A stretch of DNA of 64,000 nt from Cristatella mucedo (GCA_009760855.2 WPIO01000004.1:2176001-2240000); one strand, 5' to 3'. Positions 22,313 to 32,037 are shown, counted from the stretch's first letter. The notes: generated by a model not told the origin, from the letters alone. Program-made: numbers and translations.

Positions 22313-22517
22313 CCATATAAAATCCCTACGACCTAATTCGGGAGAAGGATTAAAGGTTGTTCCAGTGTTTGTTAAGAGTGATAAAGAATTGTTTAGTAAG
22401 ATCGATTTATGGTTGAGAGAGCTTGCTGCTGGAAATAAAGGTGTAGTAAATTCAATAAGTGCTGCAGTAGATTATTTAGCTAGATCTAGAAAAGCACCAA
22501 AGTCTTACGTTGCAAAA
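22290..22517 (+). pseudogene. Unknown element gene truncated by a LINE insertion
   Basis: ATG at 22290, overlapping the previous gene by 23 bp. About 76 codons of helical sequence (..SKIDLWLRELAAGNKG..) run into the (AAT)n tail of the LINE at about 22518, so the frame after that point is transposon-derived. The original 3' end may lie in the 30-50 bp after the LINE or be deleted. No domain recognised. Confidence 0.6.
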
Positions 22518-22830
22518 ATAAATAATAATAATATTGCACTTGATAAAGCACCCTCAGAGAACTTAATCTCTTTCTAGGCGCTTTACATTTGCTGCAAAGT
22601 GATACGCAATAGAATAGTAAGTAAAATCATGCTTGAAAAACAAACAAAATTAATAATATGGTTAGGGGGGAAATGCACAGGGTCAGCATGCAAATGTGGT
22701 TAGTGGCAGCATGCACAGTGTCAGCACGCATAAGCACAACAAGGACGAATCACAGGGACCCACTAAATGCTGTCCTAAATAGGTGTGTTTTTAAGTTTCT
22801 TTTAAATGTGGTCAGGTCAGGGGATGTTCT
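22518..22830 (-). mobile_element. Host LINE 3' end inserted into the virus-like element
   Basis: Plus-strand order is (AAT)n, the reverse complement of the LINE 3' hairpin (CCCTCAGAGAACTTAATCTC), then 3' UTR matching 53340-53640. Homology stops at about 22829 at GATGTTCTGA. That decamer then recurs in a short imperfect triplication up to about 22855. Possible target duplication AAATAA(T) on both sides. It is 5' truncated to about 310 bp. Confidence 0.9.
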
Positions 22831-22886
22831 GATGCTGTTCTGATGATGTTCTGACGATGAAATAATCTATTATTTAATAATTAGAA

Positions 22887-23746
22887 ATGAGTGATCTTTT
22901 AGGTTTAGCGAAAGACATACTTAAGAATGTTGAAGTTATTAGAAAAAGTAGTCAAGCAAGTAAGGAAGGTTATGTGTTCAATATTATTGGAAATTCTAAT
23001 CCACTTAGTCTACGTATTAATACTCCTATTTTATTGAGAAACAAAAACTTAAAAGTTTGTTTTAAGAAGTTTGTTTGAATCAATTCCATAAAAATATTAC
23101 TACTTCCAATAATACTTTTGTCTATAGAAGTGCAGGTGGTTCAGAACAAACTGTAACTATAGAACCAGGAATTTATACAGTTGATAGCGATGACCTAAAT
23201 GCAGGTATTGTTGATAGGATTAGTAATTATATTACTCAAACAGGATCAACAACTGATAAGTTTACAGTTGGTGTTGATACTGGTACTGCACACTCATGGA
23301 TTACTATGCCTGTAGGATGGAGTTTTATTGCAAGTAAATCCTCTATTTCTAAAGTGCTTGGGTTTACTGAACCTGCTTACGCAATGGATAGCAAGTTTTT
23401 AGAGTCATATCCAAATATTATACCAACTGTTCGTACTCCAAATAAAAAGTTTTATTCAGAAGAGCAGGTAAGTATTGCAGATGTAAAACTCGTTCTTGTT
23501 AATTGTAATCTAGTTTCTCCTGGAACAAGTTTTATAAATGGAATCAAAACTCAAGCTTTAAGAAGTTTTGGTTTCGACTTTTACCCATGGGATGCAATGG
23601 TTTACGAATCAAACACACTTGAATATCATAACATTTCTACTGAAACTATTAGTGATATAAGTATTAAAGTAACTGATCAAAATTTGAAGTTGTTAGATTT
23701 TGGTGGAGAACAAATTGCTGTTGTTATAGCAATTATAGAAATATAA
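22887..23746 (+). pseudogene. Minor capsid/jelly-roll protein candidate, one frameshift
   Basis: ATG at 22887 after TTAGAA. The first frame runs to 23078 and a second, overlapping at 23075-23078, runs to 23746. They read as one protein of about 285 residues. The middle has a TIEPGIYTVDSDDLN segment, a proline-glycine-tyrosine turn then an Asp/Asn-rich helix start. This is a pattern shared by putative penton/minor capsid proteins of Polinton-like viruses, followed by beta-rich sequence. Adjacent to other capsid candidates. Assignment is by context and pattern only. Confidence 0.5.
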
Positions 23747-23757
23747 TATAGAAAAAA
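23747..23757 (+). promoter_or_regulatory. TATAGAAAAAA motif before capsid candidate
   Basis: TATAG followed by an A-run ends directly at the ATG at 23758. Confidence 0.55.
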
Positions 23758-24724
23758 ATGACGATACGATTAACAGGCACATCTTCTTCAGATTATAAAA
23801 CATTATCTCCCCCACTCAATTTAGGAGAAAATTCTGGATATAACGAAGTGGGTTTAAGAACTGTAGAATTTACATATGTAAATAGAGCTATATCAAATGT
23901 CTTTAGGGGTGTAAATGACAGACTTTGGTTTTAAGTTTTCTATTGGAGATGTTGGTGAAGTTCCAAACATTGAAATTGATTTTGGAAAGGAAAAAGACGG
24001 TACTCCTAAAACTTCAGGAACTTATGACACTAACAAGATTGTTCTTGCTTTAAACACAGCTTTAGGACTTAGGAAAAAAGATGCTGGTTCTGCAACATCA
24101 GCTTTATGCAACGGAAGAAGTGGAAACGGAAGAAAATTTAGTGTTGATACAGATGATAAAATAGTTATGCAAGTAGCTGGTGATAGTGTTGTTTTTCTTG
24201 GAGCCAACTCTTTTATTACAAAAAAGGCTGAGTTTTATAGTATTGGAGATACATTAGGCTTTAACTCAAACGAACAAGGAACGTTTGACCGAGAGATGGT
24301 TGGAGGAACACAATATGAAGCAGTCGAAAAAGCTATGTATTTTGCAGGAACTTATAAAGCATGGAATAAAATGATACAGCCTGATAACACTGGTGTAAAA
24401 TGGATCAGTGTTGACACTGACTTGATCGATCCAGAACTTAATTATATAGAGAAAAGAAAAGGGTTTCCAGAACAATCTCAATCTTTATATATTATTGATA
24501 CTGATGATATTGCTCCAGGACAAAAAGTTGATTTACATATTCCAAATGTAATGTACTTACCTACAAAGGGTGATATATCACTGTTGAATGGTTATAGAAT
24601 TGCGTTAACAGATCAAAACGAAAATAGGATTAATACAATTACAGCCATCGTATCTACAATAGTTATTAGAAAAGGTAAAAAAAAGTATAGAAAAAGTAAA
24701 ACAAATATAGAAAATGAAAATTAA
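23758..24724 (+). pseudogene. Putative penton/minor capsid protein, copy 1, one +1 indel
   Basis: The ATG at 23758 opens a frame that stops near 23933; the rest is open from 23915 to 24724. The break is a T-run: four T here, three T at the matching place in the tandem copy (about 24880). One inserted T explains it. The N-terminal pattern (short beta strand with GTSS, a PPL segment, then EVGL..VEFTY) is characteristic of the conserved jelly-roll penton candidate of animal Polintons. Ends with a lysine-rich tail. About 320 residues. Confidence 0.6.
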
Positions 24725-25572
24725 GTTAGCAGGAACTTCTAGCACAGTATGAAACCAGCTGTCCTCCAATAATGCTTTGCCCTAAATCTGGGTATAAAAA
24801 AGTTGGTTTAAGAAGGATAGAGTTTACTTACACATAAAAAAGCATTGTAAAAATTGTTGCTCTTGAAAACAATATGCTTTGGTTTAAAACTAATCCTAGA
24901 ACAGCTAATAGCTATTCCATTTCTGTTCCTCCTGGTTATTAGGATAGTGTTAGACTTGTAGCAGCATTAAATATTGGATTGGATGGTGCTGCATCACTTT
25001 ACAACACTTCAAGAAGAGATAGTACTGGAATTATTTTTAGTGTTGGTGATGGTGATAAAATAGTTATGAAAGTAGTATGTGAATATGTTGTTTTACTAGC
25101 AAGTGATATATCTGGTGTTATTCATAACATTGGAGATACCCTTGGTTTTAATACTAAGGAACGAGGACCATATGCACCTGATTACGATTATGGTGATGGA
25201 AGAGAAGAAGATAAAAAAGATGAAAAATCACATTACTTTGCTGGAACATACACAGCATGGAATAAAATGAAATGATTTAACTTTGATGACATTAAATGGA
25301 TCAGTGTTGACTGTGATATAGTTAATCCTGAAAATAATTATATAGAGAGAAGAAAAGGATTTTTAGAGCAATCTTTATCTTTATATACTATTGATACAGA
25401 AGATATATCAGCAGGTGAGAAAGTTGATTTACATATTCCAAACATAATGTATCTACCAACAAGAGGTGATATAGAAGGAATAAGCAGTTTTATGATTACT
25501 TTAAAAGATCAAAATGGAAATAGACTCAACGCAACTAGAGATGTTGTGGCTACAATAGAAATTTCAAAGTAG
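24714..25572 (+). pseudogene. Tandem duplicate of the preceding capsid gene, heavily decayed
   Basis: Starts at an ATG inside the end of copy 1 and follows it block by block. Shared features are the GTSS start, VGLRR, the ALNIGL segment, GDKIVMKV (copy 1: DDKIVMQV), IGDTLGFN, YFAGTY.AWNKM, KWISVD, and DLHIPN.MYLPT.GDI. There are at least six in-frame stops in the first 250 bp and one at 25275. The longest open part is 24979-25275. Confidence 0.8.
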
Positions 25573-25581
25573 TATAGGGAA

Positions 25582-26159
25582 ATGGGGAGCTATGCGAGGA
25601 TTGGACATGGAAATATGAAAGTAAAGTATCATGGGTCTGGTGTTTTAGATAAAGTAATAGATGGTGTTGGAAGGGTAACACCTGTTTTAACTGGATTAAC
25701 TGGTCTAAGTATGAACATTGCTAGCAAGGGAATTGATATGCATCAAGCAAGGAAACTTACTGAACCACAAACAAAGAAAAAAAAGATTGATCAAGACTAC
25801 GCTGTTAGACGAAGAGAGATGGATGATAAACTTGAAAAAGAAAGAAAGAAGCGGAGTATGAACTTGAGAAACGAAAGAAAGAAGATTATGTTAGAAAGAT
25901 GCAAGAAATGGAACTTGAGATTAAGCGTGCAACGCTTGAAAAACTTAAACCAAAATCTAAAAAAAAAAAGGTAAAAATTGAAGAGGGGGAAGTAGAATAT
26001 TCAGAAGCTCTTAAAGAGAAAGATCCAAAAGCTTACAAAGAAGTTGATAAATTAATAAAAGAGAAAGCTGTTGTTCCTTATACTCCTCAGAGAAGTGATG
26101 GTTGTGGTGGAAGTATGAAGAGAAAATTAGGAGCTGGTTTATATATTCAAAGTAAATAA
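25582..26159 (+). pseudogene. Charged coiled-coil protein, one frameshift, unknown
   Basis: ATG at 25582 preceded by TATAGGGAA. Frames 25582-25974 and 25899-26159 overlap and together give about 190 residues. There is a glycine-rich N-terminus, a short hydrophobic segment (VTPVLTGLTGLSMNIA), then a long Lys/Glu/Arg-rich probable coiled coil, ending in a glycine-rich GGSMKRKLGAGLYI tail. Located just before the major capsid candidate; could be a scaffold or core protein, by analogy only. Confidence 0.5.
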
Positions 26160-26172
26160 ATTTTTAGCTTTT

Positions 26173-26186
26173 TATATAGAGAAAGA
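26173..26186 (+). promoter_or_regulatory. TATATAGAGAAAGA motif before major capsid candidate
   Basis: TATATAGA followed by GAAAGA and ATG at 26187. The longest and cleanest version of the element motif. Confidence 0.6.
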
Positions 26187-27715
26187 ATGGCGAGCGCAGA
26201 TATTAGCACTATACTTGAACTTGGGGATCCTGAGTTTCCTGATTATAAACTTAAGGACTATCAGTTCAGAGAGTTTTACCAAGTTAATGGAAATGAAACT
26301 AATAGAATTGATAGTAAATTGGTTACATTCATAGTACCAGGTGAACAACAAACATGTTATGTTTTATCTGATGGTTATCTTCTAATTGAAGGAAGGGTTG
26401 GAGGTGCACCAGCAAATCAAAATGATCAACCTAAAGCACTTAAAAGATCACTTGCTCTCGGGTTAGTTAATAATTCTGGAGCATGGTTATTTAGTAGCAT
26501 GAGAGTTAGACTTGGTACTGAAGAAATTGCAAGTCTTCCTTTGAAAGAGGCGGTTGGAACTGTTTCAACACTTATGGGACTTATATGCTATCCAAATGAT
26601 TATAATAGAACTGAAGGACCTGCAACTGGATGGAAAAAAGATGAAGCAAATGAATTGGGTGGTTTGACTTCAAATCTTGGAGCATATACTAGCCCTGAAG
26701 CTTTTAAAGCAGCAACCACAAACAATGGTTTCATCTATAGAAGAGGCCTTATAAACAATGTTGTTGAAGCAGATGCAGACGTTGGACCATTTACTATTGG
26801 AATACCTCTTGCAAGCTTTTCTGGTTTTTGTGCTGATATGAATAAAATTCTTTAGAATATTCCTTTTACTCTTGAACTTACTAGGATTGGAGGAGATGAT
26901 AAAAACTTTATCTTGACTGGAGATTCAGCAGCGGTTGGTACAACAGCAAATACTATTGCAACTAAAGCACCTAGTGCTACTTTTACAGGTGCTGCAAATG
27001 ATGGTGCTTATACTACTTTCAAAGTTGCTATGTCCAAAATGAGACTAGTTGTTCCATGTATAACACCGAAAGAAAGTATACAAAGATCACTTGCTGAAAT
27101 TTCAAGTGAAAGATCAAAGAAAATTAGGCTAAACTATAGAGTTAGACGATAAGAGAATGTAACTGTAACATCTCTCAATCAAGCAACTAGATTCACTAAA
27201 ACTCTATCAGTTCAAAATACCATTGATTAGGTTAGGTGGTTTATCGTTGCAGCTCAAAATGCTAATAAGTATGAGAGTTATACAGGTAATCCTTGCACTT
27301 ACAACCTTGTGATGTTTCTGTATTCGCTAATGGATCTAAACAGTACCCAGCTGTTCAAAGGGCGTGTGAATTTAAAAAAGGAAGGTGTTTCCAATCTTTT
27401 ATGGATTTCACAACTTTTAGAAAGCAGTATCTTGGTCTTAATGAAATTACTGAACCCTTTGGCGTTGGTTATAATGAGTGGCTATCACTTTATCCAATTC
27501 ATGTAATTGATCTCAAATGCAACGATGAACCTCTTAGAGTAACAACAAAACTTGATGTGACTGTTGAGTTTAATAGTAATGCTGTTCCTGCATCTGGTAT
27601 TATAATTCATTACTTAACTATTTGTGAGAATAGTGCTGAACTAACTTCCAATGGCTCAGGTGCTAATTTCACTTGTGCAAAGGGGAATATGGTTTACGAA
27701 GGAAAAGATTTTTAA
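26187..27715 (+). pseudogene. Major capsid protein candidate (double jelly-roll type), several breaks
   Basis: Reads as about 510 codons. The first 222 are open, then TAG at 26853, a second open block to TAA at 27150, TAG near 27228, an indel near 27290, and a last open block 27293-27715. Composition is beta-rich with many small residues, GT-rich strands and no long helices. N-terminal MASADISTILELGDPEFPDY and a middle block (LVVPCITPKESIQ) are distinctive. Length, position after ATPase and penton candidates, and beta-rich make-up fit the hexon-like double jelly-roll capsid of Polintons. I cannot confirm the fold by eye. Confidence 0.55.
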
Positions 27716-27718
27716 TAA

Positions 27719-28597
27719 ATGAATATAATAACTAAATATAATGCAAAAAAAATAAATTGTATTCAAAGGTCTGATGAGTGAAAGAGAGCTATGTGTCTTA
27801 ATATTAGTGGATCAGAAGTGTATTCAGTTTTGGGTAATGATATGGTATTTGGCTCTCAAATTGACTGTAACATTGAATTAATTTTAAATAGAAAACTAAA
27901 AAAATGTATTGCTAACTTTCAACCTATGAGATTTCCACAAATTTAATTTGGTAAAGTATTCGAGCCAATAGCAGCTAAATTTCTAGTAATGAAGTTTAAT
28001 AGAAGTATTGAGAATTCAAATGAATGTTTTACTAGTGACGGAGTTTATCGCTATTCTCCAGATGAAGTTATTGATCAAGATACTCTAATAGAAATAAAAT
28101 GTTTATGGAGTAAAACTATTTTAAAAGATTTTATTCCAAAACAATATATTGCTCAGTGTCTACTTGGTTTACACGTCTTAAAGCTTAGCAGATGTTTGTA
28201 TAGTGAATTTGAAATACTCGTTCCAGGTTTGAATTGCCATGATATACCTAAAGACTATGTTGCCGCAGGAACAGTTAGAATTCCAACAACTTATGAATTT
28301 AATATACCAATACGCGAACCTCTTTTTATGTTTTTACTTAAAGATGAGACGTACTTTGAATTCGAATTTGATATAATTTCTGAATATGGTCGTTTTAACA
28401 ATAAAAAAACTTTTGGTTATGATATCAAATACTATATGAAAAAATTAGAGATACAAGTAGTTGAAGAAGAAGATCCACTTAGATTTGTAAGAATTATTCC
28501 AGTGGTTAAAGAAGTGTTGGAAAGATCTAAAATATTAATAATTAATCATATAGATGAACAAAACGTTTCACAACGAGGACTATGTGTCGAAGAATAA
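27719..28597 (+). pseudogene. YqaJ/lambda-exonuclease-type PD-(D/E)XK nuclease, two in-frame stops
   Basis: ATG at 27719, two bases after the capsid stop codon. The N-terminal block has the RSDE...GSEVYSVLG pattern, the next FG..FEPIAA. Then come YSPDEVID and LIEIKC, which supply the acidic and E-x-K catalytic residues, and IPKQYIAQC. This order is the signature of the YqaJ/lambda Red-alpha family, which resects double-stranded DNA 5'-3' for single-strand annealing. A TGA occurs at about 27779 where the family has a Trp, and a TAA at 27943. The rest (27989-28597) is open. The 3' end overlaps the fibre gene start. Unusual for an animal Polinton-like element. Confidence 0.75.
28549..28553 (+). 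promoter_or_regulatory. TATAG directly before fibre ATG
   Basis: TATAG abuts ATG at 28554 and lies inside the upstream nuclease gene, so it would drive the fibre gene from within another coding region. Confidence 0.5.
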
Positions 28598-29414
28598 TGG
28601 ATTCATTCTTTCTGATCTTGATGCGAATGGTAATAGAATTATAAATTTAGCTGATCCTGTAAATGACTATGACGCTGTAACAAAGGCCTATGCCGACGCT
28701 AACTTTATTGTTAATTCAGGAATAACAATGAATCTTGGTGGTAAACGTATTACAAATCTCGGAGCAGGTATTAACCCTACAGATGGTGTAAATATTAGTC
28801 AAGTAAATAATTATGTTAAAAAAACTGGGGATACAATGCTAGTAGATTTAAACATGAATAGTTTTGCTATAACATCCACATATTGGAATTCTGGTAATAC
28901 TAATCCAGTAGTACTAAACGATGACTATTGTGTTACTTGTGGAGAAATGAAAAGAGATGTATTGCTAAAGAATTATCTTTCAACAACAAATATCAATATG
29001 GGTGGTAACTCAATAACAAACGTTGCAGAGCCTGTAAATCCTTCTGACGTTGCAACAAAGAATTACGTAGATAAAACACTTAGAAAAATAACCGAAGTAA
29101 TATCAATCTCGATGGACCCTAAAGCATTGAACTCAATACTAAATCTATCAACTCCTTACTCATGGACAAATAAAACTGCTCCACCTATAATGATCCTTAA
29201 CGTTATGGTTGTTGTAGCATCTAATTGTGTATTTCTAAAACCTAATACCGATACATCAGTAGTATCTGGTGATGTAAGAGCTATAAATACTTCTTCAACG
29301 GGTGTTAAGTTAAAATACTATGTATACTTTTCTAGGTTACCTACAGAGTATTACTTCGTTGATAGTACAGGAAAATTAAAGGTAAACCTCTTGGTTAGTT
29401 ATGTACCCTCCTGA
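28554..29414 (+). CDS. Phage tail-fibre-like protein, intact
   Basis: 286 codons, open throughout. Three copies of a fibre repeat are visible: LSDLDANGNRIINLADP..DYDAVTKAYAD (about residues 18-50), MNLGGKRITNLGAGINPTDG (about 60-80), and INMGGNSITNVAEPVNPSD followed by VATKNYVD (about 147-175). The form N-(M/L)-G-G-x-x-I-x-N-(L/V)-x-x-P-x-x-x-x-D-x-x-x-K-x-Y-x-D is typical of phage tail fibres and collar proteins, which form trimeric shafts. The C-terminal ~110 residues are beta-rich and would be a receptor-binding head. Paralogue of the broken gene at 14259-16939. Starts inside the nuclease gene; its end overlaps the antisense zinc-finger gene by 39 bp. Confidence 0.8.
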   Translation: MNKTFHNEDYVSKNNGFILSDLDANGNRIINLADPVNDYDAVTKAYADANFIVNSGITMNLGGKRITNLGAGINPTDGVNISQVNNYVKKTGDTMLVDLNMNSFAITSTYWNSGNTNPVVLNDDYCVTCGEMKRDVLLKNYLSTTNINMGGNSITNVAEPVNPSDVATKNYVDKTLRKITEVISISMDPKALNSILNLSTPYSWTNKTAPPIMILNVMVVVASNCVFLKPNTDTSVVSGDVRAINTSSTGVKLKYYVYFSRLPTEYYFVDSTGKLKVNLLVSYVPS

Positions 29415-29832
29415 AAAGTATAAATGAACTATTAAAACTATTAACTCTTTTAACTTTGTTGCTTTGTGTTTACCTTTAACAACCGGAAATAATTTAGAAA
29501 TAGAACAGATGGCTTCATGATCTAAACAATGATGTAAAGTAGTAGAACAACATTGTTTTTTTAATTGTTTCTTAACCAGTAAATATAGTTTAGTTGGTTT
29601 TTCTTTTTTATAATAATTAGAATTTATGTTGCAGTACGAGCAGATTATGCAGTGGTTGTTACGAAAAAAGTTAGAATCAAATTCAGTTTTTTCCGTATCT
29701 TTATCACAGATACAACAACGTATTTCATTTCCTGTTTTGGTTTTTTCTTTTTGGTTTACAATGTGGATGACCTGTTTCAAGGTATTCATCTTCATTAAAT
29801 GTGCTTAAGCATGTATCACAAAATATTTCCAT
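29376..29832 (-). pseudogene. Cysteine-rich zinc-binding protein, frameshifted
   Basis: The ATG at 29832 follows TATAGAGA and begins MEIFCDTCLSTF, a CxxC knuckle, with HPHC a few residues later. The frame then shifts and the longer open block 29376-29795 carries CCICDKDTEK, HCIICSYC and a later CC..HHC cluster. About 150 residues in total. Probably several zinc knuckles resembling the zinc-finger modules of recombination endonuclease VII or McrA-like viral proteins, though I see no HNH core. Function unknown. Confidence 0.5.
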
Positions 29833-29845
29833 TCTCTATAGAATG
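29830..29845. promoter_or_regulatory. 16-bp bidirectional promoter CATTCTCTATAGAATG
   Basis: CAT and ATG at its ends are the start codons of the minus-strand zinc protein and the plus-strand integrase. The central CTATAG is self-complementary, so TATAG reads towards both genes at 2-3 nt distance from each ATG. Confidence 0.7.
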
Positions 29846-30704
29846 TCGTTCTTAACTCTAAATGAAAGAAAGAAAGAAGGTAGATTTAATCCTGACTCAG
29901 ATATAAGTCAAGTATTCAAACCAAGACCAAAGAACATTCCACAAGGTTTCTTTAATATTGTTGAACCCAATGAAAATCATCAAGCAGACATTGTATACAT
30001 ACCTAATGATTCTGGATATAAATATGCTTTGAGTGTTATTGATGTTGCTAGTAGATATAAAGAATCAAGACCTCTTAAAACAAAGTCTTCTAAAGAAGTA
30101 ACAAAAGCAATAATAGATATCTACAGTAAAGGTCCTTTGAAATGGCCAAAGAAAATGACTGTAGATCCTGGGTCAGAGTTTAAAGGTGAGTTTGCTAAAG
30201 AAATGAAAAAACATGAAACACAAATCATCAATGGTACTACTAAAAAGAGTGTTGCATTAGTTGAAAGAATGAATAGAACAGTTGCTGAGAGAGCATTCAT
30301 TGCTCAGTATGAAAAAGAATTAGAAAGTATTAATGAAGGAGATTATACTAGAAATAAAGAGTGGGTTGACGATCTACCAAAGATCATTGAATATCTAAAT
30401 AATAGTGTTACAAGAATGATTGGTGAAGAAACTGCAAAGGCGATAAAAAAAGAAAAGGCAAAACTACAGAAACCAAGATATCATGTGGAAGAGCTATTAG
30501 AACTTGACACACCCGTTAGGTATTTATTAGAACCGGGTGAGGGAGAAGATGAGAAAAGAAGAAGAGCTACAGACCCAATATGGAGTCTAACAAAACATAC
30601 TATCGTTTGAATAATGGTATTAAGAGAACAACCAGCTAGATATTTCGTAAATTATAATAAGAGGTTTTGTTAGAGAGGAGTTACAAGTTATCAACCAACA
30701 TTAA
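29843..30704 (+). pseudogene. Retroviral-type DDE integrase (rve), C-terminus broken
   Basis: I place the start at 29843 because it follows the TATAG motif; an upstream non-motif start at 29801 is less likely. The core shows the D-D-E triad: ADIVYI (first Asp), TVDPGSEF (second Asp) and ALVERMNRT (Glu). It matches the Polinton c-integrase family, which makes the staggered cut that creates the short target duplication. The frame stops at TGA 30608-30610 within the C-terminal DNA-binding part. Homologous codons continue with a further stop/indel near 30655 and end at about 30704 (..GFVREELQV..). So the catalytic core is intact but the tail is broken. Confidence 0.9.
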
Positions 30705-31091
30705 TTTCAGTTTGTGAGTTTCCTAGTACAATTCCTTCAAACTCTTCTTTTGTAATTTCATCATTGGATAAGGCGTTAGTAATCCTTGAGATAATTTCAG
30801 AGTTGGAACTTAAAGCATTCCTTTTACGTTTGTCTATTTCTGATAGAACACCGTCGACTGATGCAAACATTACTGATAGAGCTGAAAAGAAAGTTACAGC
30901 ATGGGTAATAGATGGTACTACATGAACATAACTACTTGAAACGGTTACTCCTAATGCTATTACTATATTTATAAATCTAATTGCATATTATAATCTCTTG
31001 TTAATTTTATTAGGCATCCCCTAATTTTGTTATTAAATTTAACAGTCTCTTCATATTTTTTAACAGCGAAATCGTTTCTCAAATCTGGCAT
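30691..31091 (-). pseudogene. Small membrane protein candidate, one break
   Basis: The ATG at 31091 follows TATAGAAA. After about 40 charged codons there is a stop, then an open block with a hydrophobic segment (IVIALGVTVSS) and a second one (ITHAVTFFSALSVMFASV). A charged helical tail ends at the stop at 30691-30693. The two-helix-plus-tail layout is reminiscent of SLATT-type 2TM proteins, but that resemblance is weak. Overlaps the end of the integrase gene on the other strand. Confidence 0.45.
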
Positions 31092-31127
31092 TTTCTATAA
31101 AATTTCTATAATCTTTTTTGTAAATAC

Positions 31128-31516
31128 TTAGATCCACCAATCCATATTCTCTTCAATCAACTCTTCCGGAAGTTCAAAGTCTTTTCCTTGATCTATTTCT
31201 TTCTTTACTTGTTTTGTTAGTTCTATTTTTTAGAGTAAGCTCCTGATCTAATTTTATTTATTTTTTCTATTTTTAAGTCCTTGAGAAACTCTTCAAAGAT
31301 TGATCCATCTCTAACTTTAGTAAATATGTTTGCCATCTCTGGTTCAGAGTGATTGATTCTTAAAGCCTAGTATTCAATAACTAGTTTAACAGTGTTTCGT
31401 AATGTCGATCTAATGTCTTCAATTCTACCCATAGGATATGAACACATTTTAAAATTTAAATGTTGTTGACCTTGAACTTCATAAAGGCAATCCCTACTCC
31501 TCGTTTGAACACCCAT
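31128..31516 (-). pseudogene. Unknown element protein, broken
   Basis: The ATG at 31516 follows TATATAGAA. Stops interrupt the frame near 31368 (TAG) and 31235; the last block ends in an acidic EELIEEN segment. About 130 residues. No domain recognised. Confidence 0.45.
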
Positions 31517-31552
31517 TTCTATATAATGCTTATTTTGTTTTAATTAAATTAA

Positions 31553-32026
31553 TTATGCTGATTGTGCTTCTAGAGCTGCAGCAGTTGCCTTTTGTCTTGC
31601 GCTAATACCGTCAGCTACATCTGGAAGAACTGCATAACACTCATCTTTACCGATTCCAGAGATGTCTGGTTTAACTCCTGACACACCTGAAATAACTGTT
31701 GAGAGTGTTGGAAGTTGAGATGCGATCCATGTTGTATAGCTAGAGATTTCAGAAGGAACGTCAAGAAGTGCGTCTACTTTAGATCTGACAGTAGATTGAA
31801 GATTAGCTGTTACATCAGTTAGGCCTGCGGTTATAATCTTTTGAGCTTCGATATCACATTCATCGAGAGAGAACTTCTTAACCGAGTTGTCAGTCATAAC
31901 TGAAATATCTGAATCAAGTGTTTGCTGGTCGTATGCAGTCATTCTTGACCTAACAAGATAATCAACGTAAGACTTCCAGAGAGTAGTACTAGTAGCAAGA
32001 TTGGGATCGGTAACGTCGTTCTGCAT
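31553..32026 (-). CDS. Unknown element protein, 157 aa, intact
   Basis: The ATG at 32026 is preceded on the minus strand by TATATAGGA. The sequence is acidic, Ser/Thr/Asp-rich and mostly helical at the N-terminus, with a hydrophobic glycine-containing middle (LPTLSTVISGVSGV) and an alanine-rich C-terminus. No cysteine cluster or enzyme motif. No family recognised. Confidence 0.6.
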   Translation of the reverse strand: MQNDVTDPNLATSTTLWKSYVDYLVRSRMTAYDQQTLDSDISVMTDNSVKKFSLDECDIEAQKIITAGLTDVTANLQSTVRSKVDALLDVPSEISSYTTWIASQLPTLSTVISGVSGVKPDISGIGKDECYAVLPDVADGISARQKATAAALEAQSA

Positions 32027-32037
32027 TTCCTATATAA
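32027..32037 (-). promoter_or_regulatory. TATATAGGA motif, minus strand
   Basis: On the minus strand TTATATAGGA precedes the ATG at 32026. The same motif precedes the starts at 32333, 32648 and 32941. Confidence 0.55.

Noticed and set aside
26187-28597. Alternative genetic code (stop reassigned) in the element
   Set aside because: TAA, TAG and TGA all occur in frame within neighbouring genes, and indels occur too; decay explains this better than reassignment.
29801-29842. Longer N-terminus for the integrase
   Set aside because: The TATAG motif and the divergent start arrangement place the start at 29843.
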